From the NCBI RefSeq assembly GCF_964340395.1, contig NC_135549.1, forward strand, positions 21,916,342-21,968,341: a stretch of 52,000 bases of DNA, written 5' to 3'. Below, in pieces: positions 40,666 through 52,000 of this stretch. This DNA comes from Glandiceps talaboti. Lineage: Eukaryota > Hemichordata > Enteropneusta > Spengelidae. The position numbers and the translations under genes were made by a program. Every line of letters starts with the position of its first letter. The first letter of the stretch is position 1. The notes under the pieces were generated by a model. That model was not told the origin of the DNA. It saw nothing but the letters and a program-made list of their open reading frames with translations, and did not search any database.

Positions 40666-42979
40666 CTAGTTGTAACAGGGTCAACCTTATCAATTATGCA
40701 CCAGGTACCATTGCCACAGCAAACGAACAATATTGTTCGGCAAGTAGCCCCATCGTCAAACGCGTTAGGCGTACGGCATGTCTTCTGTGATGGACCTTAT
40801 TTGATACTAACTTGGTCGTCAAGAAAAAGTTGTATTCGTATCAATGCATGCGGGGTATCATGGGTATACGTAGTGGAATGCGCCCTCTGTGAGAATGTAT
40901 AGAGAATGGTAGTAACATATTTTGTTTTTCGGGAAGATAGGTTCCGGATGAAACCCGCACCCAGTTTCGATTTAGTGCAGTGCCGTAGCCTACGGGGGCA
41001 AGTGGGGCAGCTGCCCCCCCCCCCCCGAGATTTTTCCAGGTCTACAGACTAAATATAACAACCTTTTCACTATATACTCCTACCTGTAAGGAGAAAAGGA
41101 AACATTTCTACTAGTATAGAGATTGATACATTTGTAGCGGCAGAATTCGTGCGATGTTTTCCTAAGAAAACGGCAATCTAAGCAATAATACGTGACCCTG
41201 TAGCCCGGACTGGACATTAGGCCAAGTCTCTGTGCGACAACAGAAAGGTTCTCCCGATTTTCCCCATGCTTAGTGATTATTTTATCAACTTCTGTATTTT
41301 TTTCTCATGTCGCTTTATTTCAAGAAATACCTCATAAGCAATGTATCAAATATCAAATGATATATACACGTGTCACCTCTGAACTTTGTCTTGGTGCAAT
41401 CATGCATTTAAAATTTAGAAAAAATGCTAATTTACATAAATTTGCATGCAATTTACATAATATATATTTTAGCATACGCAATTAAATATCATATGTAAGG
41501 TCAGAAAAAATAAAAAATGCTGGTCAACGGGTAACCTAACCCATCACATTGAAGTAGGACGATTTCATTTTTTCACAATGCTTGACAAGGATAAAACAAA
41601 CCATATATAATGATAGCAAAATATTTCAGGTCGAGTTTAGATAGAACTTATTCAGTCATCTTGATACTATCTCATGCGATTTGTCTGCATAGCTACAGTT
41701 AGGAAATGTACACAATTTACGGTTAAATAAATGGTGTAGTTCCTCTCACCCTCTCTTCTCAAAAAATGTTAAGCCCCGCCATTTGAAACTTGAGCATTAT
41801 TTTAGCCACCCCTTCTGTCACCTACACTACAGTGGAGATATAAAATCATATGGTACAATGATGCATTGGAAGGAGACAACTCCAAAGGTGAAAAAAATGA
41901 AAATAAGACAGTGTAGGAGGACATTTAGAGGCATAAAATATCAAACCATAGACATAATAAATTGAAACAATTATGCTATGCATTACATATTATCTGGAAG
42001 TGTATTTTGTTGTGGCAAAGATGAAAGATATTATGCGGATGTGCACATGGTAAATGACTTCTCCTGAAGTTTAATTTGGTTCCAAAAAATCCCGAATAAA
42101 AAGAGCAAACATTTCAAGACTTTCAGACTTTTGATGGCCCAATGGTCATACACTTTTGTTCAATTCTTTTTAGTGCACATTGGATATTTAATCTCGATTC
42201 ATGCTTGTATGCAACATCAGAGCCAAGTAAACCACTCTATAAGATATTATATAATTTGCAATAGACTCAAATGTATATTGTTACATGTACTATTCAGAAA
42301 ATATAAAGAAATGTCCTTAATTTTGAAAAAAAAATGCGAAGCCCGCATGAGGATATATTGCCCATCACCAGAAAAAAAAATACATGGGTAGGTTGAACAG
42401 CTTTTTCATTTTTTCTGGCCTAATGTCGTATCTTTCAAAGTAGTTGCCGAAAAGATGTCACATTCAAAATAAAAAAAATGGATGGTGCTTTCTCAAATAA
42501 GTAACACAACAAAATAATCACTTTCTTTACCCAACTTCCAAAACTGTTCACAGGCTACGGTACTGAATGCATTACATTCAAAATTACTCTTAATTGCACC
42601 GAATCACACGAGGACACAGCTCAACAGACATAGATAGCGCAACAGACATAGATTTTTAGGTTCGCCAGTTACCTCTCCGAACGAGATCGTTATTTTTTCC
42701 CTTTCTCCTACTTTTCTGGCATGTACTTTAAGAAAGTTCCTTGAAATCATATTATTAAACAATCATCCTATGCGATCAATCGATCGATTGGTTGTAATTA
42801 AGTAAACGATGAAAACATTATTCATATTAGCACCCTTGATCTTGTAGCATTTTTGTATTTGTCATTTTGTAGTATTTCAGCCAAAATAAATTGAGAATTT
42901 ATCTTCAACTTTTGATAAATTTCTAAGGTTTCTAAATTTTAAATACAAGATACAAATATACTTATACTCGCATTTTGAA
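40666..42979. other. Region without a recognised gene
   Basis: Apart from a G/C-homopolymer phrase near 40981-41035 (GTAGCCTACGGGGGCAAGTG followed by a C-run) that has the look of a repeat fragment, I see only A/T-rich unique sequence. Confidence 0.45.
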
Positions 42980-43203
42980 TTGTTACTACCGTTTCATCCG
43001 TTCAAAGAGAAATTTGTATCGAAACCTCGATCCTCCCTGCATCGCGTCGGAAGGCTTCACGGGTACGTACGGCGTGGCAGGCCGGGTATCCGGGTAGAAT
43101 ATATCTATAAATTAACGATCGGCGATGATGAATCGTTGAGGTCAAGGTTCATATATCTCAGAACGAGGCAGGCGCCCAATTTGAGATGTTGCCTCGCCTG
43201 TTG
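42980..43203 (+). promoter_or_regulatory. CpG-rich patch ending in a splice-donor-like site
   Basis: A short island of CpG-dense sequence (GCATCGCGTCGGAAGGC, GTACGTACGGCGTGGCAGG, CGATCGGCGATGATG) in CpG-poor surroundings ends TTG|GTAAGC at 43203. A pyrimidine tract and AG at 43563, followed by moderately CpG-rich sequence, could be its partner acceptor. This could be the first exon of a non-coding RNA or an upstream exon of a gene beyond the window. No protein is recognised. Confidence 0.3.
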
Positions 43204-43749
43204 GTAAGCGTTCCATAGCCATTCTTAACATCCGTATTTTTCGCCTGTTTTTACCCATGCAACTTCATCGACAACCATATTTGACTTTATATACTCGAAA
43301 GTATTTGGAGAAATGTTTTGTAGAAATTTGCAAGATTTAAAAGGGTGTTATGATCGAGTGTAAATGTGATGGTGGCAGTGTGACGCAGATAGAATATACG
43401 TACGTGTACATGTCCATGCGACTGTAACAATGTGTACTGCAGGGAAGGCTGCAGCTCGTCTCCTTTTGAAACGGGCCGTCAACTTGTTCTTCCCAAGTGA
43501 TAGCATAGTTGACTGCTATACTAATCTCAACAGTGACTTATAATGTTTTTGTTTTTTTTGTAGTGAAATTGGGCTCTAACATGCATCGCCATCAGCGATG
43601 AAAGTGGGGACATGTCACAATGACAGTAGTCGCCGTCGGAAAACAGCCTAACAAGTATGGTAGCATCTTTGGAACAAGTTTTGGGACCTTCATGGGACAT
43701 CCGAAGACTAATCCTGGGAGATAACTTGAAATTGATACCTGCAGACACC

Positions 43750-43860
43750 AGAAGCCATCTTGGAAGTTGTCTAGTGACTTGAAGTGGACGTAACGACGAC
43801 TAAGCTTACTGGTAATTATTACGTTCCGACACCGGCTGTGAAACTAGGACAAACCTGGTT
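43750..43860 (+). repeat. ~110-bp dispersed duplicate, copy 1
   Basis: It matches 45393-45500 in order (CATCTTGGAAGTTGTCT, TGTAATTATTA-like, CACCGGCTGTGAAACTAGGACAAACC against CACCTGTTGTGAAACTAGGGCAAACC). The nature of the repeat is unknown. Confidence 0.7.
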
Positions 43861-44382
43861 AGTATTTTTTTCTCGGTATATTTTTTCAGTATGGGTCGCC
43901 AAAAGTCGCGGTGATAATGTTGTTCATGGATGCGTGATTTGTCGGCATTCCGTAAACATCTGGTAAATTTTGGAAACAAGCCCGTACAAGTTTCCACTCG
44001 TTTTCTACTTTGTTGTGGCTTGGAAATTACATTTTTTTTAACTTCCACACAAAAAAAACCCTTTTGAGTGTAGTCTGTTTCTATTTTCGGCTACACTTTG
44101 TGAATAAATCAACACTTGTCAATTCCGTCTGGAGACAATAGTGTTTGTTTCAGTCAGCAAACAACTTTTTTTTTTCCTTGGGAGTGAGAATTTAATTTTG
44201 TAGCTAGTTCCAATTTTTAGGGACTTTGGCATATTTAACCCTGTTTTTTGGTGTGTGTTTTTTAAATGTACAGCCGTTAGCCCAGAATCAACAGAGCAAT
44301 TAGTTGTTACTGACTGTTCATTTGCTGTCCACATAGCTGCTCTTTCCTTTGTCAAAAAAATTACAGGGAGAGTGGTATAGTG

Positions 44383-44598
44383 TACACATGTTGACTGACA
44401 ATGAGGGCAATAGTGTACTAGTTTGTTGACCAAGGGACGAGCCGGTCACACAAAAACAGTCTCAGAAACGAGACTGTTTTGGTTTCCTCGAGGGCAAAAC
44501 CTGATTGGAAATGAAACTGTTTTGGTGTGACTGGCTAGTCCCGTGGGGAAACAAACTCACCCAAATAATGTCAGTCAACATGTGTTTTATAACACCAA
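44383..44598. mobile_element. Foldback repeat with ~80-bp arms
   Basis: The left arm (44383-44460; CACATGTTGACTGACA to GGGACGAGCCGGTCACAC) is complementary to the right arm (44513-44598; GTGTGACTGGCTAGTCCC to TGTCAGTCAACATGTG). A smaller hairpin, AACAGTCTC...GAGACTGTT, sits inside. Confidence 0.75.
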
Positions 44599-44639
44599 AC
44601 AAGAATCATACACCACAGCACACTAAAATAATTATTACA

Positions 44640-44918
44640 AACTTCTCCAGCAAGCAGTTTGTTCAATAACCTTTTGGAGTTGTCCCAATAACAAATAGTT
44701 CTCCAAAATACCAACCACTGTCTTGATTACTGTCTTTGCTTTTTAGAGTCTTTCTCAGAGACAATGTTGGCCAGCTCTTCCGAAATTTCGATGAATCGAG
44801 CAAAACGTTCATGTTGGCTGCTGCTTGTGGTCGTAGTTTCAGACGAGCCAGACATGTTTACAATTTGTTGTTCTTTGAAAATATTGTCATTATTTGCGTG
44901 TATATATGATGTCATCAT
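44640..44918 (-). pseudogene. Possible Crypton-type (tyrosine recombinase) N-terminal fragment, frameshifted
   Basis: An open frame starting at 44918 reads MMTSYIHANN, then MSGSSETTTTSSSQHERFAR, FIEISEELANIVSEKDSKK and stops at 44727. A one-base frame change at KDSKK continues as AKTVIKTVVGILENYLL. The pattern R-F-x-x-[IV]-S-E-E-x-L-x-x-I-V-x-E-K-D-[AS]-K-x-x-K, followed by a long helix, resembles the N-terminus of Crypton-derived recombinase proteins (QRICH1/KIAA1958 type). This is recognition by eye from a short segment, and no catalytic region is present. Confidence 0.33.
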
Positions 44919-45392
44919 GAGGCACTAATCAATGGAGCTTGGGACTAATTCCATTAATAAGTGCTTGCTACATCATTTATCCTAAAACAGCGTGAGAATG
45001 GTCCATAACATGTGATGTAGCATTGACCAATCACGGCCGAGAGTTGAGTATGCAGTGTGTTATAATGTTTAATACCGGGGTAGTACATTGTTTATTTTTT
45101 CAGCAAATTTTGTAGTTAGTAAACATTCATTGATAGTTAACATCTACCCAGTACCTGCTTTGCTGAACAGTAAGGCAGCTCCCCTGAAGTCCATCTATTG
45201 TCTTAGAAATTATATTATTTGCCCCCCTTATTCAGAGATTAATTTTTTGAGGTCCTATTTAAGAATTAGTGATTGCAATCTCTGGATTTCCGATTTCTGT
45301 TTTCAAATAGTTTCACCATATTTGCTGTTTTTCCTGTCGAAGTTATAATAGTTGGATGTAAACTAAATAAATTGCCTGTTGTCTGTGTTGAT

Positions 45393-45500
45393 TGGAGCAC
45401 TCTTGGAAGTTGTCTGCCGACTTGTGATTCAAGTGAATGACCACTCCTGTAATTATTATGTATACTTCTGCCACCTGTTGTGAAACTAGGGCAAACCCAG
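45393..45500 (+). repeat. ~110-bp dispersed duplicate, copy 2
   Basis: Partner of 43750-43860, same orientation, 1.6 kb apart. Confidence 0.7.
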
Positions 45501-46597
45501 CCATAATCACAGAAGCTTGGTAAGATACACGAGTATTTTAGTGAGCAAAAAGAGATACCTGCTTTATAGTAATAAGATAAGATCATGAAAGACCAGTATG
45601 GCACATACCATTTATTTGTAGGGGTTGGTCTTAGCTGCAATAATTGTAGATTTGTTTTTATTTACAATACTTTTTAAATTCTTTTTTATGTTTTATTTTG
45701 TGTGACTCAACAAGTTTCATTTTTAGTTTTTGTTTCTTATGGGGTTTGCAAAGAAAACAAAGCTACAATTCTATTATTGAACAAGGCCAGTCTAAAATCT
45801 CTTGGCAATTATCTCCATGATTTTCTCATAAAAACAGTCAATCATTAACTTCAGCTATTGTTGCAATAGCAAAATTCACTACGTAAGTACTCGAATACAC
45901 CCATATTTGATTCAAAATGGCAATAAGTATTCAGTAGTGGTTTGGAGTCCTCAGTAACCATTACGACGTTGTTCTAGTACATGGAGCATGCACAGTATTA
46001 GTCAACGTGTCCACCGAATTTGAAAATTTAGCTGTAACGTTGAGAATATAGTACGATTTCCACTTGAAAATAACATTGAGGAAGCATTGATGTGATCGAG
46101 AGCGACACATTTATACCAGTAGACTAAGACATAGGATATGCTCGACTTTCAAAGAGGTGGGTGATATTGTCTACAAAAAGACAGTTTGAACAGGATCCTC
46201 GACACATTTTTTATAGGAGCTTACACATGATTGATCTGTAGCAGTTCTAGCGGAGGACTGAGAGTGACATAGTGAAAACGCTACTGTACTAAGTTGATGT
46301 TTGCTTTATAAAATGTTTCATCTTAATTTTGTTGAAAATGAAAACTAGGGATGTGTATTTTTGATTTATGTATTGTTGCATCTATCACAAAATAATTGAC
46401 AACAACATAAATACTCAGATACATGTGAAGTTGTGTTATCTGTCTAACAGACAACACCCAAAATGGAATGAGCAATGGGGGTGGGGGGATGTAATGTGTA
46501 ATTTCTGACAAACAATTATAGATCACAGCAGATCATAACATCAAGGATGTAGGAATTTCCAAGCAAAGTCAACAGTACTTGACATGGTATAGCATTT
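45501..46597. other. Region without a recognised gene
   Basis: A/T-rich sequence. No coding frame, RNA gene or repeat that I can support. Confidence 0.5.
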
Positions 46598-47530
46598 ACA
46601 GAAGATATAGTCTAACCTTGCAGGTCTAGCGAAATGTCCTGTAAAATTTACAGAAGATATAGTCTAACCTTGCAAGTCTAGTGAAATGTCCTGTAAAATT
46701 TACAGAAGATATAGTCTAACCTTGCAAGTCTAGTGAAATGTCCTGTAAAATTTACAGAAGATATAATAATAATAATAAATAATAATAACATTTATAGAGC
46801 GCCAGTATAACAAATAGGGTTTGCTCAAAGGTGCTGAACAAAACTAAAAAGGTGAAAGGAATACGTACTTAAAAGGGATAAAAGTTAAAAAAGTTCAAAG
46901 TCCCAAGTTCAAAGTTCATAGATAAAAGTAGCAACCAATGAAACAAATTAAAACTAGGCATAAGCCTTCATAAAAAGATGAGTCTCCAGTTTTCGTTTAA
47001 AAATGTCAATAGAGTTTATACAAAGTCTAAGTTCTGTTGGAAAACAATTCCAGAGTTTAGGAGCAGCATGTGAAAAGGCACGTTGACCGTAAGACTTGAC
47101 GTCGGTGTCAGTAGACATTGATCCATAGATCTGAGAGTGCGGGTAAGACAATAGCGAGTTACAAGGTCACAAATGTAAGTTGGAGCAAGTCCATTTAAGG
47201 CACGAAATGTGAGCAATAGTATCTTGTATAGTCTAACCTTGCAAATCTAGTGAAATGTCCTGTACAATTTCCAGAAGATATAGTCTAACCTTGCAAGTCT
47301 TGCAAAATGTCCTGTAAAATTTACAGAAGATATAGTCTAATCTTGCAAGTCTAGCGAAATGTCCTGTAAAATTTACAGAAGATATGGTCTAACCTTGCAA
47401 ATCTAGTGAAATGTCCTGCACAATTTCCAGAAGATATAGTCTAACCTTGTAAGTCTTGCAAAATGTCCTGTAAAATTTACAGAAGATATAGTCTAACTTT
47501 GCAAATGTAGTGAAATGTCCTGTAAAATCT
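46598..47530. repeat. 52-bp minisatellite, about 9 copies, split by a LINE
   Basis: The units contain AGAAGATATAGTCTAACCTT, GCAAGTCTAGTGAAATGTCC and TGTAAAATTT. Starts at 46598, 46650, 46702 and 46754 are exactly 52 bp apart. The array breaks after 46765 and resumes at about 47226 with TATAGTCTAACC. Confidence 0.95.
46766..47225 (-). mobile_element. 5'-truncated LINE 3' end (CR1/L2-like), frameshifted
   Basis: Read on the minus strand: LLTFRALNGLAPTYICDLVT and RYCLTRTLRS, then after a one-base shift near 47100, KSYGQRAFSHAAPKLWN, CFPTELRL and FKRKLETHLF, with a stop at 46954. This A-x-x-L-W-N-x-x-P block ending K-T-H-L-F is the known C-terminus of non-LTR reverse transcriptases of the CR1/L2/Rex group. 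The 3' end has AGCACCTTTGAGCA- and GCGCTCTATAAATG-like words and an (ATT)n tail. It is a dead copy. Confidence 0.87.
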
Positions 47531-47545
47531 TACTGATTACTGCAA

Positions 47546-48849
47546 GGCCATTTACCTTCAATCTAAGATATCCAGGCAAATTATAGCACTGTACGATAAA
47601 TAAATCCAGCTAAAATCACCTTTGGCTTTGGCATTAAATTTTTTTGTAAGAGTACAAATCTTTTTGCAGGCACTAAATTCTGATATTTTGCTTGTTGGCA
47701 TGTTATTATTTATGTTCAATGTCCAAGAACTATTTAGATAGATAAGAAAGAGGCTTCACATACTGTTCATTACAATAATAACAATTCTAAACCCCTAGAG
47801 ACACGCAGGCACTGTATGTGCACACATAAATTGCCACAGGGAACCATGCAAGCAAATTCAAATTCTTGTTAATTTTTTGCTGACAGCGTAAGCTTTAGGT
47901 ATAGGTTGGTATATATATGTAGGTATAGAGGTATAAGTGATCATTGTCTGTCAACTTTTTTATTTTCATCATCTTCTCCAAAAGTGACAGTCAGAATACT
48001 TTTGATATTTGGTGTGCATGTTCCTTGGGGGAGGCTATTCAGATTTGTGCATGCCAAGTTGATCTGTGCCATTTTCAATTTTTTACAATTTCTTTCCAAA
48101 AATGATATTTTCATCATCTCCTCAAATACTCCTCGTCTTTAATATCTTGTGTGTCGATGCGCAGAGGGTAGCTTACTCAGATTTCTTAATTTCAAGTCAG
48201 CATCTATTTTTGATGATTTTTTTTTGTAATGTAAAAAAAATTAATGTGTTAATGAGCATTGTGACCGACGCCATATTGGAAATCAGTCCAGGAGACTTTA
48301 ACTAAACTGCCACTTTTCAAAAGACACCATTGACGTCAAACAAGCAATGTAATATGTGCTATAGTCTTAATTCTACGCATTATGTGCAAAGTGTTTTTTC
48401 GAAACAGGGTTGCAGACTTCAAATCCAAATTCTGCACCCCTTCTACAGAATGGTTCATTCCAGTAGATATGTATGCTCTCAATTGACATAAAGTTGAGTT
48501 GGGGACGATTTTTGACAGAGTCAGTCATCAATAAAAACGATAATACTCATTCTAAAATTACCTCATTTTGAAAGGGAAAGTACTTTGTGGTTCATTTATG
48601 AAGTTTTGATTTTGTATGGTCAATATTGGTGGCAAAATCATGTTAAAATTGCCGATGTGGTAATGGCAGTGCAGAAACGAGTACAGGCGAGGTCAAAGTT
48701 CTTTTGCTAACGAGCCTTACCATATATGGGAAAAAAGTAGTCATGAGATTGCAGTCCAGACTTTCGTTTCAATTTTTAGTTAAAAGCTGGCGATATGATG
48801 TCTTGTTGCTTTTTAGCACAACTGAACTGGAGGAACAGCACCTTTATTA
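47546..48849. other. Region without a recognised gene
   Basis: A/T-rich; nothing identified. Confidence 0.5.
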
Positions 48850-49412
48850 GTCCCCGCCGGACGAAGTCTGGGACGGGGACTTATGGATTGGGTTCCGTCC
48901 GTCCGTCTGTCTAGAGCCGTTTCTTGGAGATGCCTGGACCGATTTTTTTCAAACTTGGTACAGGGGCAACATAAAATGGCATACATATGCACATCAATTT
49001 GTTTTATGATACGATCCAATATGGCCACCTAGTAGCCATTTTGTTTGCAAATTTCCCCTGTCTAAAGCCATAACTCAGACATGCTTGAACAGATCTCATT
49101 CAAAGTTGGTGTCAGGACAGTGTTCTATGACATACATGTGCATTTTAATTTTCGTCATGATACGATCCAATATGGCTGCCTGGCAGCCATTTTGTTTGCG
49201 AATTTTCCATGTCCAAAGCCAGAACTCGGACATGCTTGAACAGATCTCATTCAAAGTTGGTATTGGGACAGTGTTCTATGACATACATGTGCATATCCAT
49301 TTTCGTCGTGATACAATCCGCCAGGCAGCAATTTTGTTAGTGCAGTTATCATGTCCAAAGCCATAACTCATGCTTGAACAGGTCCTCCTCCCCCCCCCCC
49401 CCCCATAGCCGA
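48850..49412. repeat. 149-bp tandem repeat headed by a GC-rich hairpin
   Basis: The head at 48850-48880 is an inverted repeat (GTCCCCG...CGGGGAC), followed by CCGTCCGTCCGTCTGTC. Then come about three units with CAAAGTTGG, TATGACATACATGTGCAT, ATACGATCCAATATGGC and CAGCCATTTTGTTTG; ATGCTTGAACAGATCTCATT recurs at 49081 and 49230 (149 bp). The fourth unit breaks off at a C-run near 49390. This looks like an interspersed element with internal tandem units. Confidence 0.85.
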
Positions 49413-49838
49413 CCCATCCTCTATTGTTGAATGATTTATTCCATCACATCATCTTGAAGAGTTGACATGTCCCATGTCCAACGAGGAGACACAACATGAG
49501 TAGGCATGTTCCATGTCCAACGAGCAGACACAACATATCTAAGTCTGTTTGATTTAGGTTCACAAGTGTTGTTGCGTGATCAGAGTAGTGATATCAAGAA
49601 AATGACAACGTAAACTGCAAAAATAGTTTACTAGATTATAATATTAATTTTGATTGTGAAATAACTGGGTAGTTGATTATCTATCAAAAATAGTTAGTTT
49701 AAGGTTTTATTATCAACTGATGATTGTCGCCATCCTGAGGTAAAATGTCCCCATTTTGTTGCAGCCTATGGGATATTGACTCCACTAGCTTTAAACCTTG
49801 TCAGAACACTAACATTTATTTTTGTTTCTTTCTTTCAG

Positions 49839-50109
49839 ATTATGCATACAGATATGTTGTATGAACAGGTTTTAATGTGTGACTGAAAAGCCATCACTCT
49901 ATGGCTAATAGAGCCTTCCTTGAAGACACCTCCAATGTGGAGAGGAGCTGATGACTATATAATCTGATGTAAGCTGCTACTTCCCAGGCAGGATGGACTA
50001 CATATATGAAGAGCGCGTATATGGAAGACAACACAAACTCCATATATTTGTATACTCTGCCACACATAATCAGCAACAACTAAGTTCTGCCTGATGGTAG
50101 TCAGACAAG
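49839..50109 (+). other. Possible non-coding exon
   Basis: A strong pyrimidine tract (TTTTTGTTTCTTTCTTTCAG) ends at 49838 and AAG|GTAAAA follows 50109. There is no long reading frame between. It could be an exon of an untranslated transcript; the support is splice-site-like sequence alone. Confidence 0.22.
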
Positions 50110-50639
50110 GTAAAAAAAATTATGTTGATCCTACATATTGACATAGTCAGATGCACCAATACATATAAATTTCAATTTCATCCCAAAGATGACAGCCCCT
50201 GAAGAACAAAGATTTGGAATTTACAAATTAAACACAGGGAGAAGAGCAAATCAAACATTTGGTCAGTCAAGCACTGTCAAGTATTCAAGTGTTAAAGGAT
50301 CAGGTTAATGAACTTGCAGCCCAAAACACAACAAGAACATAAAAAACATCCACCTATTACCTACTTTTGGTAAGGAAGTCCATCATTGCAATGGGATGGA
50401 CAGAGAGATGGTAGCTTTAGTGCCTACTACAAATTTGGAATCATAAACATCCTAATGCGAAGGATCTTCTGTGTGAATGCCTATGGAGATTTTGAACTTC
50501 ATCCTCCTGAGATGGATGACATATGGTAACTGCTTGTGATGCCAACCGGAGATTTAATAAACCTAATGTGATGGCTGGAATGAACCAGAAGATTTGGAAA
50601 CCTCAACTTAGTGGATGGAATGTGTGGTTACGGAATTCT

Positions 50640-52000
50640 CTGATGTGAAAAAATATGCAACCTGTGTGAAAAAGAACACACTTGTGATGTACATATAAGG
50701 ATGGAAAAACAATAGGCCACCTGTGCGAAACGGTCACAGTGGCAAGGGTAAAATGAGATGAAAAAACAAAAGGACACAGGTGCAAAAACGGTCACAGTGG
50801 CAAGGGTAAATTGATATGAAAAATGAAATGAGCAAAGTGGTGAAATAAAATGACATGTAAAAAGTATGCCACCAGTCTGAAACAAGAAAAGTGGCAGGTA
50901 AGAGGACACGTAAATAAACTAGACACTGATGTCAAATGGATGTAGTGTCAATGTTAAAAACAGGCCAAGGTGTTAAACAGACACCGAGGTGAAATAAAAG
51001 GACATTAAAAAACAAGTCTACAGTGCGAAACAAGAAAAGTGGAAAGTGAGAGGACACGTTGAAAACAGACAGTGGTTATATGAAAAGACATTAAAAAACA
51101 GTTCACAGTGTGAAACTGGCACATTAGTGTGGACACAAAATGAAATGGGCCACAGTGCAAGACATGAAAAGTGGCAAGTGAGAGGACACATTGAAAACAG
51201 ACAGTGGTTATATAAAAAGACATTAAAAAACAGTCCACAGTGCGAAACTGGCCCATTAGTGTGGACAATGGCGATATAAAAGGACATTAAAAAACAGTTC
51301 ACAGTGCAAAACTGGCACATTAGTGCGGACACAAAATGAAATGGGCCACAGTGCGAAGCAAGGAAAAAGGCAATTGAGAGGATATGTTGAAAACACAATG
51401 GTTATATAAAAAGACATTAAAAAACAGTCCACAGTGCGAAACTGGCACATTAGTGTGGACACAAAATAAAATGGGCCACAGTGCAAAACAAGGAAAATGG
51501 CAATTGAGAGGATACGTTGAAAACAGACAATGGTTATATAAAAAGACATTAAAAAACAGTCCACAGTGCGAAACTGGCACATTAGTGTGGACACAAAATA
51601 AAATGGGCCACTGTGTGAAACAAGGAAAATGGCAAGTGAGAGAGAGGACACGTTGCAAACAGACAGTGGTTATATAAAAAGACATTAAAAAACAGTCCAT
51701 AGTGCGAAACTGGCACATTAGTGTGGACAATGGCGATATAAAAGGACATTAAAAAACAGTCCATAGTGCAAAACTGGCACATTAGTGTGGACACAAAATG
51801 AAACGGGTCACAGTGTGAAATAAGAAAAGTTGCAAGTGAGAGGACACGTTGAAAACAGACAGTGGTTATATAAAAGGATATTAAAAAACAGTCCAAAGTG
51901 CGAAACTGGCACATTAGTGTGGACATAAAATGAAACGGGCCACAGTGCGAAACAAGAAAAGTGGCAAGTGAGAGGACATGTTGAAAACAGACAGTGGTTA
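50640..52000. repeat. Complex satellite-like array (134-bp and 62-bp units), runs off the window
   Basis: The word GACATTAAAAAACAG recurs at about 51001, 51087, 51220, 51282, 51411, 51545, 51679, 51741 and 51878, giving spacings 86, 133, 62, 129, 134, 134, 62 and 137. The 62-bp unit is the 134-bp unit lacking the segment that holds the GGGCCACAGTGCGAA and GGACACGTTGAAAACAGAC words. Units decay towards the left edge, and the array is still homogeneous at the window end. The frames open on both strands are repeat artefacts. Confidence 0.93.

Noticed and set aside
46954-47216. A host gene encoding the SYGQRAFSHAAPKLWN protein
   Set aside because: The segment is the C-terminus of a LINE reverse transcriptase with a frameshift, inside a minisatellite.

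Overview
This window is animal nuclear DNA: two spliced genes with GT-AG introns, kilobase-scale introns, and many microsatellites, minisatellites, SINE-like and foldback elements. Gene content and repeat style suggest a marine invertebrate, probably an invertebrate deuterostome. That placement is inference; nothing in the sequence names the species.

Left part (about 1-5219): the last five coding exons of importin-9 (IPO9) on the plus strand, coding for about 189 C-terminal residues and the stop. Its introns hold a 52-bp tandem array whose unit contains a 3' splice site (19 acceptors in a row, only the last being genuine), a tRNA-derived SINE, a long foldback element and a 44-bp minisatellite.

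Middle left (5220-15539): the space between two convergent genes, including the IPO9 3' UTR (54-bp repeats just after the stop), simple repeats and no further recognisable gene.

Middle (15540-36366): a minus-strand gene that I assembled from six coding exons whose splice phases all agree (9,294 nt, 3,097 residues). Its first ~470 residues follow the N-terminal helical module of the ZNF292/RLF/ZNF654 family, and a giant last exon matches the layout of that family. The giant exon, however, has no C2H2 zinc finger. It encodes a disordered Ser/Thr/Lys/Glu-rich tail with internal repeats of 10, 12 and 20 residues. Its introns carry SINEs, a TTAA-flanked MITE, a foldback element nested in a SINE, and other repeats. 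The start codon follows an in-frame stop and lies in a CpG-richer stretch.

Right part (36367-52000): no convincing protein-coding gene. It holds a 3.8-kb segment bounded by ~360-bp inverted repeats. Inside that segment, on the minus strand, is a good candidate hammerhead ribozyme (38605-38647) flanked by inverted arms and (TA)n tracts, as expected for a Penelope-like or retrozyme remnant. Further right are a frameshifted Crypton-like fragment, a 52-bp array split by a LINE 3' end, a 149-bp tandem repeat, and a complex 134/62-bp array that runs off the window end.

IPO9 is a nuclear import receptor and the ZNF292-like product is predicted to be nuclear. Nothing in the sequence shows that they act together; they are simply tail-to-tail neighbours.
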